Shown piece by piece: positions 11,709-20,183 of a DNA stretch of 64,000 nt (the stretch's first letter is position 1; every line of letters starts with the position of its first letter). Source of the DNA: Collinsella sp. MSK.8.10 (lineage in GTDB: Bacteria; Actinomycetota; Coriobacteriia; Coriobacteriales; Coriobacteriaceae); the NCBI RefSeq assembly GCF_019041915.1, contig NZ_JAHPYF010000008.1, positions 1 to 64,000 of the forward strand, read 5' to 3'. The notes beneath the pieces are model-generated. The model searched no databases and was not told the origin of the DNA. It saw only the letters and a program-made list of their open reading frames with translations. The position numbers and the translations under genes are program-made.

Positions 11709-12184
11709 TAGGCTTCACCTCCGTACGAATTAGCAGAGTTTGCGAGGGTCTCCTGCGCGATGCGCAGCTGCGTCTTGACGGAAATGTCACGACGCTCGCC
11801 GCGGGCCTCGAGCACCAGGCCGCCCACGATAGACGGGTCGACCTGCTCGATAAGGAATACCTTGCGGCCGAAGTCCTGCTCGCATTTCTTAGTGATGGTT
11901 TGACGCAGCTCGTCGTCGAGCGGGATCGCCGTGGTGACGGTCACGCCCACTACATCCTCGTCTTCCTCGGCAACATACTTAAAGGCAGCTGCCACCTTGG
12001 GAAGAAGGTCGAGCTGGTCGCGCTTGGACATGGTGTCGAGCACGGCGATGATCTCGGGGCTGGCAGAAGCCAAACGCTCGACCATCTCGAGGTCCTCGAA
12101 CACATGGTTCTCGGCCTTGGCGGCTTCCAAAAGGGAACGCGCGTAGGTCTCGAGCACCTTGTCCTGATAGCGGCTAGTCGGCAT
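11708..12184 (-). CDS. atpH: F1Fo ATP synthase subunit delta
   Basis: Peripheral-stalk subunit delta (OSCP), 158 aa, about 20 residues shorter than typical. The N-terminal helical domain ([23 protein letters not shown]) and the C-terminal motif [25 protein letters not shown] are present. It overlaps the 3' end of atpF by 11 bp. Identification rests on the C-terminal motif and the position in the operon. Confidence 0.9.
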   Translation of the reverse strand: MPTSRYQDKVLETYARSLLEAAKAENHVFEDLEMVERLASASPEIIAVLDTMSKRDQLDLLPKVAAAFKYVAEEDEDVVGVTVTTAIPLDDELRQTITKKCEQDFGRKVFLIEQVDPSIVGGLVLEARGERRDISVKTQLRIAQETLANSANSYGGEA

Positions 12185-12776
12185 TCAGGCTACCTGCTTC
12201 CTGGATGTAGCGCTCGATGAGCTTCTTCTGCTCGGCATCGTCCTCGAGTGCCTCGCCCACGATCTTGGTGGCGACGGCAACGGACAGGTCGGCGATGGAG
12301 CTCGCGGCACCGGCGTAGATGGACTTGCGCTCGTCCTCGACGGTCGTATGGGCCTTGGCGATGATCTCCTCGGCCTCCTTGTGAGCAGCCTCGATGATAC
12401 GGGCACGCTCGGACTCGGCGTCCTTACGGGCCTCGAGAACGATGTCGGCAGCCTGACGACGGGCGTCGGTGACGATCGAGTCGGACTCAGCGCGCTTGGC
12501 GATAGCCTCCTGCTTGGTCTTCTCGGCCTCGTCGAGGCTCTCCTCGATCTTCTTGCCGCGCTCCTCCATGGTTTTCATGATGCCCGGCAGGGCGACCTTG
12601 GCCAGCACGATCCAGATAATCAGGAAGGCGATAAGCGCCGGGATGAACTCCGCCATCTTAGGGATGAGGATGTCCGCACCGGCGGCGCCGTCCTCGGCGA
12701 ACGCGGAAACCGGCATGAGCAGCGCGGCCGCGGACGCGGAGAGTGCGATCGCGCTCTTCTGGGATGAAAGATTCAT
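12174..12776 (-). CDS. atpF: F1Fo ATP synthase subunit b
   Basis: Peripheral-stalk subunit b, 200 aa. A hydrophobic segment at about residues 42-65 (FIPALIAFLIIWIVLAKVALPGI) is the usual membrane anchor. It leads into a long charged helix (MEERGKKIEESLDEAEKTK...) ending in the delta-binding tail. Unusually, residues 1-28 look like a cleavable signal peptide (positive start, Ala-rich core, PVSAFA then EDG). The mature N-terminus may therefore lie outside the membrane, giving about 172 residues. Start ATG 12776. Confidence 0.92.
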   Translation of the reverse strand: MNLSSQKSAIALSASAAALLMPVSAFAEDGAAGADILIPKMAEFIPALIAFLIIWIVLAKVALPGIMKTMEERGKKIEESLDEAEKTKQEAIAKRAESDSIVTDARRQAADIVLEARKDAESERARIIEAAHKEAEEIIAKAHTTVEDERKSIYAGAASSIADLSVAVATKIVGEALEDDAEQKKLIERYIQEAGSLNAD

Positions 12777-12791
12777 ACTTGACGCTCCGTG

Positions 12792-12986
12792 CTATTTAAC
12801 GATCAGCGCGACAACGAAGCCGATCAGAGCCAGAGCCTCGCCGAAAGCGGAGCCCATGATGAAGACGGTGAACACGCGGCCCTGGACCTCAGGCTGACGG
12901 GCCATAGCACCCGTAGCACCCAGAGCAGACAGGCCGATAGCAAGACCAGCGCCGATAACACCGAGACCGTAACCGATAACTCCCAC
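12792..12986 (-). CDS. atpE: F1Fo ATP synthase subunit c
   Basis: Membrane rotor-ring subunit, only 64 aa where 70-85 is common. Helix 1 is Gly/Ala-rich (residues 1-27), the polar loop is ARQPE (29-33), and the ion-binding carboxylate is Glu50 in GSAFGEALALIG, 18 residues after the loop Pro as in E. coli. No Ser/Thr follows Glu50, which suggests protons rather than sodium. The GTG start is fixed by AAAGGAGG 4 nt upstream and an in-frame TAA 27 nt further up, so the shortness is real. Confidence 0.93.
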   Translation of the reverse strand: MGVIGYGLGVIGAGLAIGLSALGATGAMARQPEVQGRVFTVFIMGSAFGEALALIGFVVALIVK

Positions 12987-13110
12987 GATTCCTCCTTTGT
13001 CGTGCGTGTCTTATTTCACGCAGGATAACCTTTTTATAACTGCCGGGCTCCATGGGTACGGGCACCGGCGGTTTAACGAATTGCCTTACCTTTAAGGCAC
13101 GAACGGAAGA

Positions 13111-13914
13111 CTACTCCTCCTCCGCGACCTCCTCTGCCTCGGAGACATACACGGCGGTAAGGACCGTGAAGACGTAAGCCTGGATGGCGCCGACCACAAG
13201 CTCGATCGCATAGATCAGGATGAGGATGGCAAGCCAGGCCAGCGAAGGCAGGGCGCCGACGGCGTGGGCCGCGGAAACCTGCTGAAGCAGCGGCTGCATG
13301 AACATGCTCGCCATGATGGCGAACGAGCCCATGACCACGTGTCCTGCGAACATGTTGCAGAACAGACGGACGGCAAGCGTGATGAGGCGCAGGAAGGTCG
13401 AGAAAAGCTCGACGACCCACACGAGCACGTTCATCGGGAAGCTCACGCCCTGCGGGGCGAGGCTCTTGATGTAGCCGATCACGCCGTGAGCCTTGCATCC
13501 GTAGTAGATGAAGTACACGAAGGCGAAAATGGCGAGTGCGGCGGTGGAGCCGATTGCGCCGGTGCCGGGCTTCATTCCCGGGATCAGGCCGATCATGTTA
13601 TTGATCAGGATGAACAGGAAAAGCGAGCACAGGAACGGGAAGTGCTTCTTCCAGTTCTCACCCACGACACCCTTGCCGATATCGTTCTCGACGTACTCGA
13701 TGATGTACTCGAAACCGTTGACGAAGAAGCCCTTGGGAACCAGGGTCTGCTTCTTCTTGAACACGGCCAGGACGATCAGGAGCACGATCGTGGAGACGAT
13801 CAGCCAAAACGAGTACTGCGTGATGCCGCAGCTCAGATCGCCCACGACAGGGGTGGAGCTGAACTCGCTGACCAGATGATTAATCTCATCAGGCAGCTTT
13901 TCAAAAATTTCCAC
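13111..13914 (-). CDS. atpB: F1Fo ATP synthase subunit a
   Basis: Stator channel subunit (267 aa) forming the ion half-channels against the c ring. The essential Arg lies in LRLITLAVRLFCNMFAGH. Other family marks are LINNMIGLIPG and the final helices with IELVVGAIQAYVFTVLTAVYV. About six membrane segments are visible. The C-terminus ends in an acidic EAEEVAEEE tail. It starts 3 bp after the upstream atpI-like gene. Confidence 0.95.
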   Translation of the reverse strand: MEIFEKLPDEINHLVSEFSSTPVVGDLSCGITQYSFWLIVSTIVLLIVLAVFKKKQTLVPKGFFVNGFEYIIEYVENDIGKGVVGENWKKHFPFLCSLFLFILINNMIGLIPGMKPGTGAIGSTAALAIFAFVYFIYYGCKAHGVIGYIKSLAPQGVSFPMNVLVWVVELFSTFLRLITLAVRLFCNMFAGHVVMGSFAIMASMFMQPLLQQVSAAHAVGALPSLAWLAILILIYAIELVVGAIQAYVFTVLTAVYVSEAEEVAEEE

Positions 13915-13917
13915 GAC

Positions 13918-14229
13918 TTACCTTTCGACCTCATGAGGATCTCGCAGCGCCTTGGCGACGCGAACCGCGCAGGCGGCCATAAAGGCCACGAAGCCGATCG
14001 CCTCGCCCAGGAGGAACATGCGAAATGCCTCTCCGAACAACACAAACACAACCAAGGTAAAGACAAGCAACGCGATTGCCGAGACCGCGAGACTCACCAT
14101 ACCCTTGAGCATGTCCGCATTCTGCTTATCGTCAAGAACCGGCTTGAGCGTAAAGACAAAGGGAAGGAAGGCAATCGCGCCCGCGATGGCACCTGCAACG
14201 ATAGCGAGCAGATCGGCTATCTGAAACAC
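13918..14229 (-). CDS. ATP synthase I-like accessory membrane protein
   Basis: Small membrane protein of 103 aa in the position of atpI at the head of the atp operon. Three hydrophobic segments are visible (about residues 5-28, 46-67 and 70-92), with a short basic C-terminus. Sequence similarity to AtpI is not obvious by eye; the assignment relies on position, size and topology. AtpI-type proteins assist c-ring assembly. I prefer the GTG at 14229 (GAGG 6 nt upstream) over the in-frame GTG at 14241, whose only purine run abuts the codon. Confidence 0.7.
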   Translation of the reverse strand: MFQIADLLAIVAGAIAGAIAFLPFVFTLKPVLDDKQNADMLKGMVSLAVSAIALLVFTLVVFVLFGEAFRMFLLGEAIGFVAFMAACAVRVAKALRDPHEVER

Positions 14230-14291
14230 TGGCGTCCTCACTTTCCTTTTTTATCGCCTCACAGGACAGTTCCCGCCAAACATTGGTGACT

Positions 14292-14319
14292 ATTGTACGA
14301 GCCAATCGCTAAAGTACAA
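14292..14319 (-). promoter_or_regulatory. Candidate sigma-70 promoter of the atp operon
   Basis: Minus strand: -35 TTGTAC (14319-14314), 16-nt spacer, -10 TACAAT (14297-14292), about 60 bp upstream of the first gene. Good hexamers but slightly short spacing. The rest of the 14230-14511 gap holds nothing else I can support apart from the hairpin at 14435. Confidence 0.45.
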
Positions 14320-14434
14320 CCGAAAAAGCATCGGTTAATACGCACCTGTTCGTTTTCTTAAGACCTTCTTTATGCCGCAGGTACGGTAATACGTTTTTCT
14401 CGAACCCTGCAGGGCAAAACGTCCGTTAACAGGA

Positions 14435-14469
14435 GTGCGCGCGGTCGTCTTTTGCTCGCCCGCGCGCAC
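14435..14469 (-). terminator. Hairpin downstream of upp, possible transcript end
   Basis: A 10-bp perfect GC-rich stem GTGCGCGCGG/CCGCGCGCAC with a 15-nt loop, 42 bp past the upp stop. There is no T run, so it may stabilise a 3' end or act with another factor rather than terminate intrinsically. Confidence 0.35.
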
Positions 14470-14511
14470 CATTTCTTCGTATTTTCGACGTTAGCCGGTA
14501 TGGCCCTGAGA

Positions 14512-15159
14512 TTACAGCGTGCCGTAGATGCGGTCGCCGGCGTCGCCCAGGCCGGGAACGATGTAGGCAGCTTCGTTGAGATGGTCGTCGATGGCGCAGG
14601 CATAGATATGCACATCGGGGTCCTTCTCAGTCAGCGACTTGAGGCCCTCGGGGGCCGCGACGATGCACAGCATGCGGATGTCCTTGACGCCGCGCTCGCG
14701 CAGGTAGCTGATGGCCATCTCGGCCGAACCGCCCGTGGCGAGCATGGGGTCGACGACCAGGCAGATGCGCTGGTCGATATCCTTGGGCATCTTGCAGTAA
14801 TACTCATGCGGCTCGTGGGTAACCTCGTCGCGCTCCATACCGATGTGGCCCACGCGAGCGGAGGGTACCAAGTCGAGGATGCCATCGACCATGCCAAGGC
14901 CCGCACGCAGAATGGGAACGATGGCGAGCTTTTTGCCGGCGAGCTGCTTAAACGTTGCGGTGGTGATGGGGGTCTCGACTTCGACGTCTTCCATGGGCAG
15001 GTCGCGCATGGCCTCGTAGCCGTCAAAAAGTGCGAGTTCGCGCACGAGCTGGCGGAACTGGTTGGTGCCGGTGTTTTTGTCGCGCAGAATCGACAGCTTA
15101 TGCTGGACGAGCGGGTGATCGACAAGGGTCACACGGGACGTATCGTAGGTGACGGTCAT
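14512..15159 (-). CDS. upp: Uracil phosphoribosyltransferase
   Basis: Pyrimidine salvage enzyme making UMP from uracil and PRPP in the cytosol, 215 aa. The PRPP-binding loop [10 protein letters not shown] and the uracil-binding C-terminus ([16 protein letters not shown]) are intact. The N-terminal [21 protein letters not shown] is characteristic. Start chosen at ATG 15159, with AAGGGG upstream and the family N-terminus immediately following. upp beside the atp operon is a widely conserved arrangement. Confidence 0.96.
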   Translation of the reverse strand: MTVTYDTSRVTLVDHPLVQHKLSILRDKNTGTNQFRQLVRELALFDGYEAMRDLPMEDVEVETPITTATFKQLAGKKLAIVPILRAGLGMVDGILDLVPSARVGHIGMERDEVTHEPHEYYCKMPKDIDQRICLVVDPMLATGGSAEMAISYLRERGVKDIRMLCIVAAPEGLKSLTEKDPDVHIYACAIDDHLNEAAYIVPGLGDAGDRIYGTL

Positions 15160-15282
15160 GGGTTGATTGCCCCTTTCGTTGCGGCCGGAAGATGGCCTTG
15201 CTGACAAGGCGCATGGCGATGTTGTTGCCGCGCGCCGTGCATAAGTTTAACGGTTTGTTGTATCGAGCAGCTCGTCGCAACC

Positions 15283-16824
15283 CTACTGAGCGGTGTTGAG
15301 CGAACGCTTGACGGCATCACGCCAACCAGCGAGATTGCTCTCACGGCGCTCGGCGGACATATGGGGAAGGAAGGTCTTAACGATCTGAGCGTTTTGCTCC
15401 AGCTCCTCCAGGTCCTCCCAATAGCCGACGGCAAGGCCCGCCAAGTACGCGGCACCGATCGCCGTGGTCTCCACCGTCTCGCACTGCAACACGGGGATAT
15501 CCAGCAGATCGGCCTGGAATTGCATGATGAACTCGTTGCGCGAGGCACCGCCATCGACAGACAGGCGCTCAATCGAAAGTCCCACGTCCTGCTCCATGGC
15601 GCGCAGCACGTCGTAGCTCTGATATGCCATGGATTCGCAGGCGGCACGTACGATGGTCGCACGGCTCGAGGCGCCGGTCAGACCGCACACGATACCGCGG
15701 GCATGCGGGTCCCACCAGGGAGCGCCCAGACCCGCAAAGGCGGGAACGAAGTAGCAGCCCTCATTGTCGTTGATCGAAGCGGCGAGTTGTGCCGACTCGC
15801 TCACACTCGAGATGATGCCGATGTTGTTGCGCAGCCAGTTCATGGTGGAACCGGCAGCAAAGATGGAGCCCTCGAGTGCATAGCTGATCTTGCCGTCCGC
15901 GGCGATACCGATCGTGGAGACCAGACCGTTCTTGGATTCGACGACCTCGTCGCCGGTGTTCATGAGCATAAAGCAACCCGTGCCATAGGTGTTTTTGGTC
16001 TGGCCGGGATGGAAGCAGCAGTGGCCGAACAGCGACGCCTGCTGATCGCCCGCCACGCCCATGATGGGCGGCATGTTGGTCATGATGTCGCTCGCGACGC
16101 GGCCGTAGTCGCCCGAGCTCCAACGAACCTCGGGCATCATGGAACGTGGAACGTCAAAGAGCGCCAGCAGGTCGTCGTCCCAATCGAGCGTATGGATATT
16201 AAAGAGCGCCGTGCGGCTGGCATTGGTGTAGTCGGTGGCAAAGACCTGACTGCCGGTGAGGTTGTAGATGAGCCAGGTATCGATGGTGCCGAACATGAGG
16301 TCGCCCGCCGCCGCGCTCTCACGCGCACCGTCGACGTTGTCGAGAATCCACTGCACCTTGGAAGCCGAGAAATACGGATCGAGCGTGAGTCCCGTGCGGG
16401 AGCGCACCAGCTCTTCTGCGCCCCGCTCGACCAGCTCGTCGATCAGAGGTGCGGTGCGACGGCATTGCCACACGATGGCGTTATAGATGGGCTGGCCGCT
16501 TATGCGGTCCCACACCACCGTGGTCTCGCGCTGGTTGGAGATACCGATGGCGGCGATGCGGTCAGAATGGATACCGCTCTTAAACTGGACCTCCATCATC
16601 ACGCCGATCTGGCTGGCAAGCACCTCCATGGGGTCTTGCTCTATCCAACCGGGACGCGGGAAGCTGGTTTTGACGCTACGACGTGCCTGCGCGACGATGC
16701 AGCCGTACTCGTCGACGATGGTCGCAAGTACCGAGGTGGTGCCGCAGTCGAGCGCCATGATGTAGGAACCGCCAAAGTTAAACGAGGCATCTTCCATGCC
16801 CAGGCTGCCCAGATTCAACGACAT
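15283..16824 (-). CDS. glpK: Glycerol kinase
   Basis: FGGY-family kinase that phosphorylates glycerol to glycerol 3-phosphate, 513 aa. The N-terminal phosphate loop is DCGTTSVLATIVDEYG. Glycerol-contact motifs are SNQRETTVVWDR and VWQCRRT, and the ATP-domain motif is GSIFAAGSTMNWLRNN. The FGGY C-terminal signature is VDGGASRNEFIMQFQADLL. A short N-terminal extension (about 20 residues) precedes the first strand. ATG 16824 has AAAGG 8 nt upstream. No glycerol facilitator or glycerol-3-phosphate dehydrogenase is nearby. The gene starts 13 bp past the tsaC stop, so they are probably co-transcribed. Confidence 0.94.
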   Translation of the reverse strand: MSLNLGSLGMEDASFNFGGSYIMALDCGTTSVLATIVDEYGCIVAQARRSVKTSFPRPGWIEQDPMEVLASQIGVMMEVQFKSGIHSDRIAAIGISNQRETTVVWDRISGQPIYNAIVWQCRRTAPLIDELVERGAEELVRSRTGLTLDPYFSASKVQWILDNVDGARESAAAGDLMFGTIDTWLIYNLTGSQVFATDYTNASRTALFNIHTLDWDDDLLALFDVPRSMMPEVRWSSGDYGRVASDIMTNMPPIMGVAGDQQASLFGHCCFHPGQTKNTYGTGCFMLMNTGDEVVESKNGLVSTIGIAADGKISYALEGSIFAAGSTMNWLRNNIGIISSVSESAQLAASINDNEGCYFVPAFAGLGAPWWDPHARGIVCGLTGASSRATIVRAACESMAYQSYDVLRAMEQDVGLSIERLSVDGGASRNEFIMQFQADLLDIPVLQCETVETTAIGAAYLAGLAVGYWEDLEELEQNAQIVKTFLPHMSAERRESNLAGWRDAVKRSLNTAQ

Positions 16825-16837
16825 CGCTTACACCTTT

Positions 16838-17581
16838 CTATTGCATCGGGTCGGACAGGACCCGTTCGATCTCTGATGCGGGAAGTGCGCCTTGGCGCAG
16901 GATCTGGAGCCCGCCGTGCTGGAACGACACGATGGTCGAGGCGTCGCGACACGGGGTCTCGCCGGCGTCGACGGCAACATCGACCCCCTCCAGGATGCGA
17001 CCTTCGACGGCGGCAAAGCTTGCCGGCGAGGGCGCGCCGTGTGTGTTGGCGCTCGTGCAGGCAAGGGGACTGCCGCAGGCGCGGATGAGCGCTTGGACCA
17101 CGGGAGAGGCCGAAGCGCGCAGGGCCACGGTGTCGTCGGCAGCACGCATAAAGGTCGGCACGCAGGGAGCCGCCTTGACCACGATAGTCAGGGCTCCCGG
17201 CCAGCATCGTCGCGCAAGTACGCGGGCATCTTCCGGGATATCCACGCCATAGCGGTCGAGTGCTTCGGCATTATCAACCAGCCAGGCGACCGTTTGGGTG
17301 AGTTTGCGCTGCTTGAGGGTAAAGATGCGGCGGTAGCCGGTACCGAGCGCAGGGACCGCGGCGCCATTGACGACAGCCTGCGGATCGCGCGGCCACGATG
17401 GGAATTCGCTTGTATCTTGGGGCACGGCGTCCGAGAAGGCGTTGACTGCCACGGCGACACCGTAGACGGTCTCGGTCGGGATCAAGGCCAGGCCGCCGCG
17501 GCCGAGCACCTCGGCCGTGCGCTCGACGGCGAGCCGATGCGGCTCGCGCGTTCCCTCGTATACCCGATAGACCGTCTGCAT
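16838..17581 (-). CDS. tsaC: L-threonylcarbamoyladenylate synthase (Sua5/YrdC/YciO family)
   Basis: Makes threonylcarbamoyl-AMP for the t6A37 modification of ANN-decoding tRNAs. The dsRNA-binding-like YrdC fold shows in LIPTETVYGVAVAVNAF, the KQR motif (LKQRKLTQTVA), RRCWPGALTIVVKA, TVALRASASP and the SAN motif (CTSANTHGAPSPASF). At 247 aa it lacks the C-terminal Sua5 domain. About 40 extra residues (PQDTSEFPSWPRDPQAVVNG...) sit between the PTETVYG strand and KQR, where most family members have around 15. Start codon ATG 17581. Confidence 0.87.
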   Translation of the reverse strand: MQTVYRVYEGTREPHRLAVERTAEVLGRGGLALIPTETVYGVAVAVNAFSDAVPQDTSEFPSWPRDPQAVVNGAAVPALGTGYRRIFTLKQRKLTQTVAWLVDNAEALDRYGVDIPEDARVLARRCWPGALTIVVKAAPCVPTFMRAADDTVALRASASPVVQALIRACGSPLACTSANTHGAPSPASFAAVEGRILEGVDVAVDAGETPCRDASTIVSFQHGGLQILRQGALPASEIERVLSDPMQ

Positions 17582-17715
17582 GTGTATGCCAGCCCCTTAC
17601 GCTCTGGTGAAAGTTTGTTTACTGAGGGGCATTCTCGCACGAAACGTTCAACCTATTTGGCCAGAGTGCATGTTGGTTTGGTGAGCGGCTTTAGTAGTCG
17701 GTGAAAGTGAGGGGG

Positions 17716-18162
17716 TCATTGGACTGCGATGAACTTCTTTGGCCTGCCGGCGTGGCGTTTTTGGGCGGCGTAGCGCTCGATGCTGTCTATCGTTATCATC
17801 CGACGGCCGTCGACAAGTTCAACATCGAGCTTTCCGGCTTTGACCAGCGCGGTAATCCGCGGAGCGGAGACTTTGAGGTCCAGCGCTGCGTCTTTAAATG
17901 TTCGGCACGCCGCTTCCCGAGCGTCCTCGTGGTCGATTTCGACTGAAAGGGCCACGACCTCGGCCGAGCGTTCGTACCCTGCCGGAGTCAAACCGTTGTT
18001 GAGGTCGTCGGCCAAAAACGCCATCAGCGCCTCGGTGGCATGGGCAATCGCTTCTTCGCGCGTATCGCCATCGGCAAAAGCGCCGGGAATCTGCGGGAAG
18101 CTGGCGCAGTACCCGTCGTCTTCTTTTATGAGAACGCAGTCATAGGTAAATCGCTGCCTCAT
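17716..18162 (-). CDS. hicB: HicB-family antitoxin
   Basis: Antitoxin of a type II hicAB module, 148 aa. The N-terminal degraded-RNaseH fold begins FTYDCVLIKEDDGYCASFPQIPGAFADG, the diagnostic HicB stretch, followed by TREEAIAHATEALMAFL. The C-terminal part (SAPRITALVKAGKLDVELVDGRRMITIDSIERYAAQ) looks like a DNA-binding helical domain suited to autorepression. ATG 18162 has GGAGG just upstream. It overlaps neither neighbour but starts 11 bp after the hicA stop. The C-terminal tail is Lys/Arg-rich. Confidence 0.87.
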   Translation of the reverse strand: MRQRFTYDCVLIKEDDGYCASFPQIPGAFADGDTREEAIAHATEALMAFLADDLNNGLTPAGYERSAEVVALSVEIDHEDAREAACRTFKDAALDLKVSAPRITALVKAGKLDVELVDGRRMITIDSIERYAAQKRHAGRPKKFIAVQ

Positions 18163-18173
18163 TTTGCCTCCAA

Positions 18174-18359
18174 CTACCATCCAGCTTGGCGACGAATACT
18201 TGCCCACGTGCCCTTCTTTGGTCGATCACCACCAGAGCCGTTCACGGTGACAACACGGTCGCCAGAAACATACTTAGCATGACTACCGACTTGCGCGACC
18301 TTCACGAATCCATCGTGCTTGAGTAGGGCAATGATTTCCCGAAAGGTAGGAGGTTGCAT
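18174..18359 (-). CDS. hicA: HicA-family toxin (mRNA interferase)
   Basis: Toxin of the hicAB pair: a 61-aa dsRBD-like ribosome-independent mRNA interferase. The fold shows in FREIIALLKHDGFVKVAQVGSHAKYV, with catalytic His27 in the GSH motif, then GDRVVTVNG and a C-terminal LysGlyThr turn. Length and order (toxin first, antitoxin second) are usual. An almost ideal palindromic operator lies upstream at 18384. Confidence 0.88.
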   Translation of the reverse strand: MQPPTFREIIALLKHDGFVKVAQVGSHAKYVSGDRVVTVNGSGGDRPKKGTWASIRRQAGW

Positions 18360-18383
18360 GGGCCGACCTCTTTCAGCCGTCCT

Positions 18384-18405
18384 AATTATAAACTAGTTTA
18401 TAATT
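18384..18405 (-). promoter_or_regulatory. Perfect 22-bp palindrome: candidate hicAB operator/promoter
   Basis: The 22 bases form a perfect palindrome (half-site AATTATAAACT). It contains a TATAAT -10 hexamer on the minus strand and lies 25 bp upstream of hicA. It is strikingly AT-rich against its surroundings. Autorepression by HicB is the natural reading; the -35 hexamer is not clear. Confidence 0.6.
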
Positions 18406-18427
18406 TTTGCTAACCAGTTAATAAATA

Positions 18428-19678
18428 TTACTGGCGCTGTTTGGGCTCGGTGACGATGGCTCGGACGATGCGGGGGCGATCGGTGAGGTCGCGGACGATG
18501 CGCACGTCCGAGAGACCCGCCTGGCGGCAGAGCTCGGCGGCGGCGTCGAGGGCACCCTCGTAGAGCTCGCAGGCAAACAGGCCGCCGGCGCGCAGCATGT
18601 AAGGCGCCGCATTGAGCAGGCGGCGGAAGATATCGAGGCCGTCGGCGCCGCCCTCAAGCGCCAGGTCGGGCTCGAAGTCCTTGACCTCGTGCGGCAGTGA
18701 GCGCATGACGTCGGTCGGAATGTAGGGCGGATTGGAGACAAGCACATCAAAGGTGCCCCACTCTTCGCGGGGAATGGAACTCACCAGGTTGGTGAGGCTA
18801 AAGGCGACCTCATCGGATGTGAGACCGAGCGCGTCGCGGTTTTTGGTGGCCAGATCGATAGCGCGCGGCTCGATATCGGTAGCGGTGCAGGTAACGTGGC
18901 CGCGGCGCTCCCAGGCAAGGGAGAGCGAGATGCAGCCCGTGCCGCAGCCGACCTCGAGAACGCGGGCGATGCGGGGCTCGGCTGGGGCAGGCGAAGCGGC
19001 ATCCTGAGCTGAAGCCGTCTCCTGGTCGGCACCCTCGATGGCGATGCCGTATTCGTCGAGCTCGGACTCGGCGGCTTCCGCGACTTCGGCTTCTGCTGCC
19101 TGCGCGGCGGCTTCCTCGGCCTCGCGGTCGGCCAGCTCCTCGGCATAGGCACGGCTGCCGAGCACGTCGCTACCCAGCGCAGCCTCATCGGCGGCCGTCA
19201 GGTTGGCGGCACGGCGCTCGGCGGTCGCGCGTTCGTCTGCCAGCGCGGCCTCAGCCTTGCGTGCCTCCTCGACCTCATCGTTCCAAGGCAGCTCAACACG
19301 CTGACGGGCAGCAGCCTCGGGGCTCAGCACCTCGGCATCCAGATAATTGAGGACTTCCTCGACGAGCATCTCGGTCTCGGGACGCGGAATGAGCACGCCG
19401 GGGGCGCACGTGACGTCGATCATGCGAAACTGCGTGCTGCCGGTGATGTACTGCAGCGGTTCACCTTTAGCGCGACGAACAACGGCCGCGTGCATGGTCT
19501 CGAGCTGAGCCGCGTTAAGCGTCTCGTCCATGCGCATATATAAGTCGATGCGTGCCAAACCCGTGGCAGCGCAGAGCAGCCACTCGGCAGAAAGACGGGG
19601 GTGCTCCTCGCCGCGCTCGGCCAGGTACTCCTTGGTCCACTCGAGACAACGCTTGATGGTCCAAATCTCGTTTGCCAT
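18428..19678 (-). CDS. prmC: Peptide chain release factor N5-glutamine methyltransferase with large insertion
   Basis: Methylates the Gln of the GGQ motif in release factors. At 416 aa it is far longer than the usual ~280. The N-terminal helical domain (residues 1-95) ends with LIPRPETEMLVEEVL. SAM motif I is VLEVGCGTGCISLSLA (about 240) and the catalytic NPPY is at 316-319 (VSNPPYIPTDV). Between them, at about residues 114-235, is an Ala/Glu/Asp-rich low-complexity insertion. Start ATG 19678 follows AGGGGAGGG. It lies downstream of its substrate gene prfA but is separated from it by a terminator-like hairpin and a repeat element. Confidence 0.92.
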   Translation of the reverse strand: MANEIWTIKRCLEWTKEYLAERGEEHPRLSAEWLLCAATGLARIDLYMRMDETLNAAQLETMHAAVVRRAKGEPLQYITGSTQFRMIDVTCAPGVLIPRPETEMLVEEVLNYLDAEVLSPEAAARQRVELPWNDEVEEARKAEAALADERATAERRAANLTAADEAALGSDVLGSRAYAEELADREAEEAAAQAAEAEVAEAAESELDEYGIAIEGADQETASAQDAASPAPAEPRIARVLEVGCGTGCISLSLAWERRGHVTCTATDIEPRAIDLATKNRDALGLTSDEVAFSLTNLVSSIPREEWGTFDVLVSNPPYIPTDVMRSLPHEVKDFEPDLALEGGADGLDIFRRLLNAAPYMLRAGGLFACELYEGALDAAAELCRQAGLSDVRIVRDLTDRPRIVRAIVTEPKQRQ

Positions 19679-19926
19679 GGGGCCCTCCCCTCTTAAGCGC
19701 CGGACGGCGCGCGAATGTCGGAGCAGATTGTACGCGAGGGCGGCACGCGGCAAGGGACGATTGGAAGCGATTATCGAGAATCAGCCCAGAATTTTGCTTG
19801 AATCGCAATCGAAGTGTTCATTCGTCGACGTCTAAATCTGCATCCGTCAAGCTTTTGGCAAGGTTGCCCCAAAACTGACCAATATCTAACCAAGAACTTG
19901 CCAAATCACTTGACGCGCGACGCATC

Positions 19927-19959
19927 AAAAATCGCCCCGCGACTTCTCGGACGATTTTT
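19927..19959 (-). terminator. Terminator-like hairpin between prfA and prmC
   Basis: AAAAATCG pairs with CGATTTTT, with an inner CCG/CGG, so A and T tracts flank both sides. If active it would end prfA transcripts before prmC and imply a separate prmC promoter. Confidence 0.5.
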
Positions 19960-20183
19960 TGAGCATTATTTTCGATAGCAGATGAATGCCGCTAATTTCT
20001 TTGAGCAGGTAGCCGGCTTAATGGCCATCAAAGCCGATTAAATAACATCTCAAAGCAATGTGCCCAACCTAGTCATTTAAGAACGTCCCCAATGACTAAA
20101 ATGCCATCACAGCCGACTGAATATAATATCAAGGCAATGTCCCCAATGACTCCCTACGGATCATTTGACAACCAAGAAAACGC

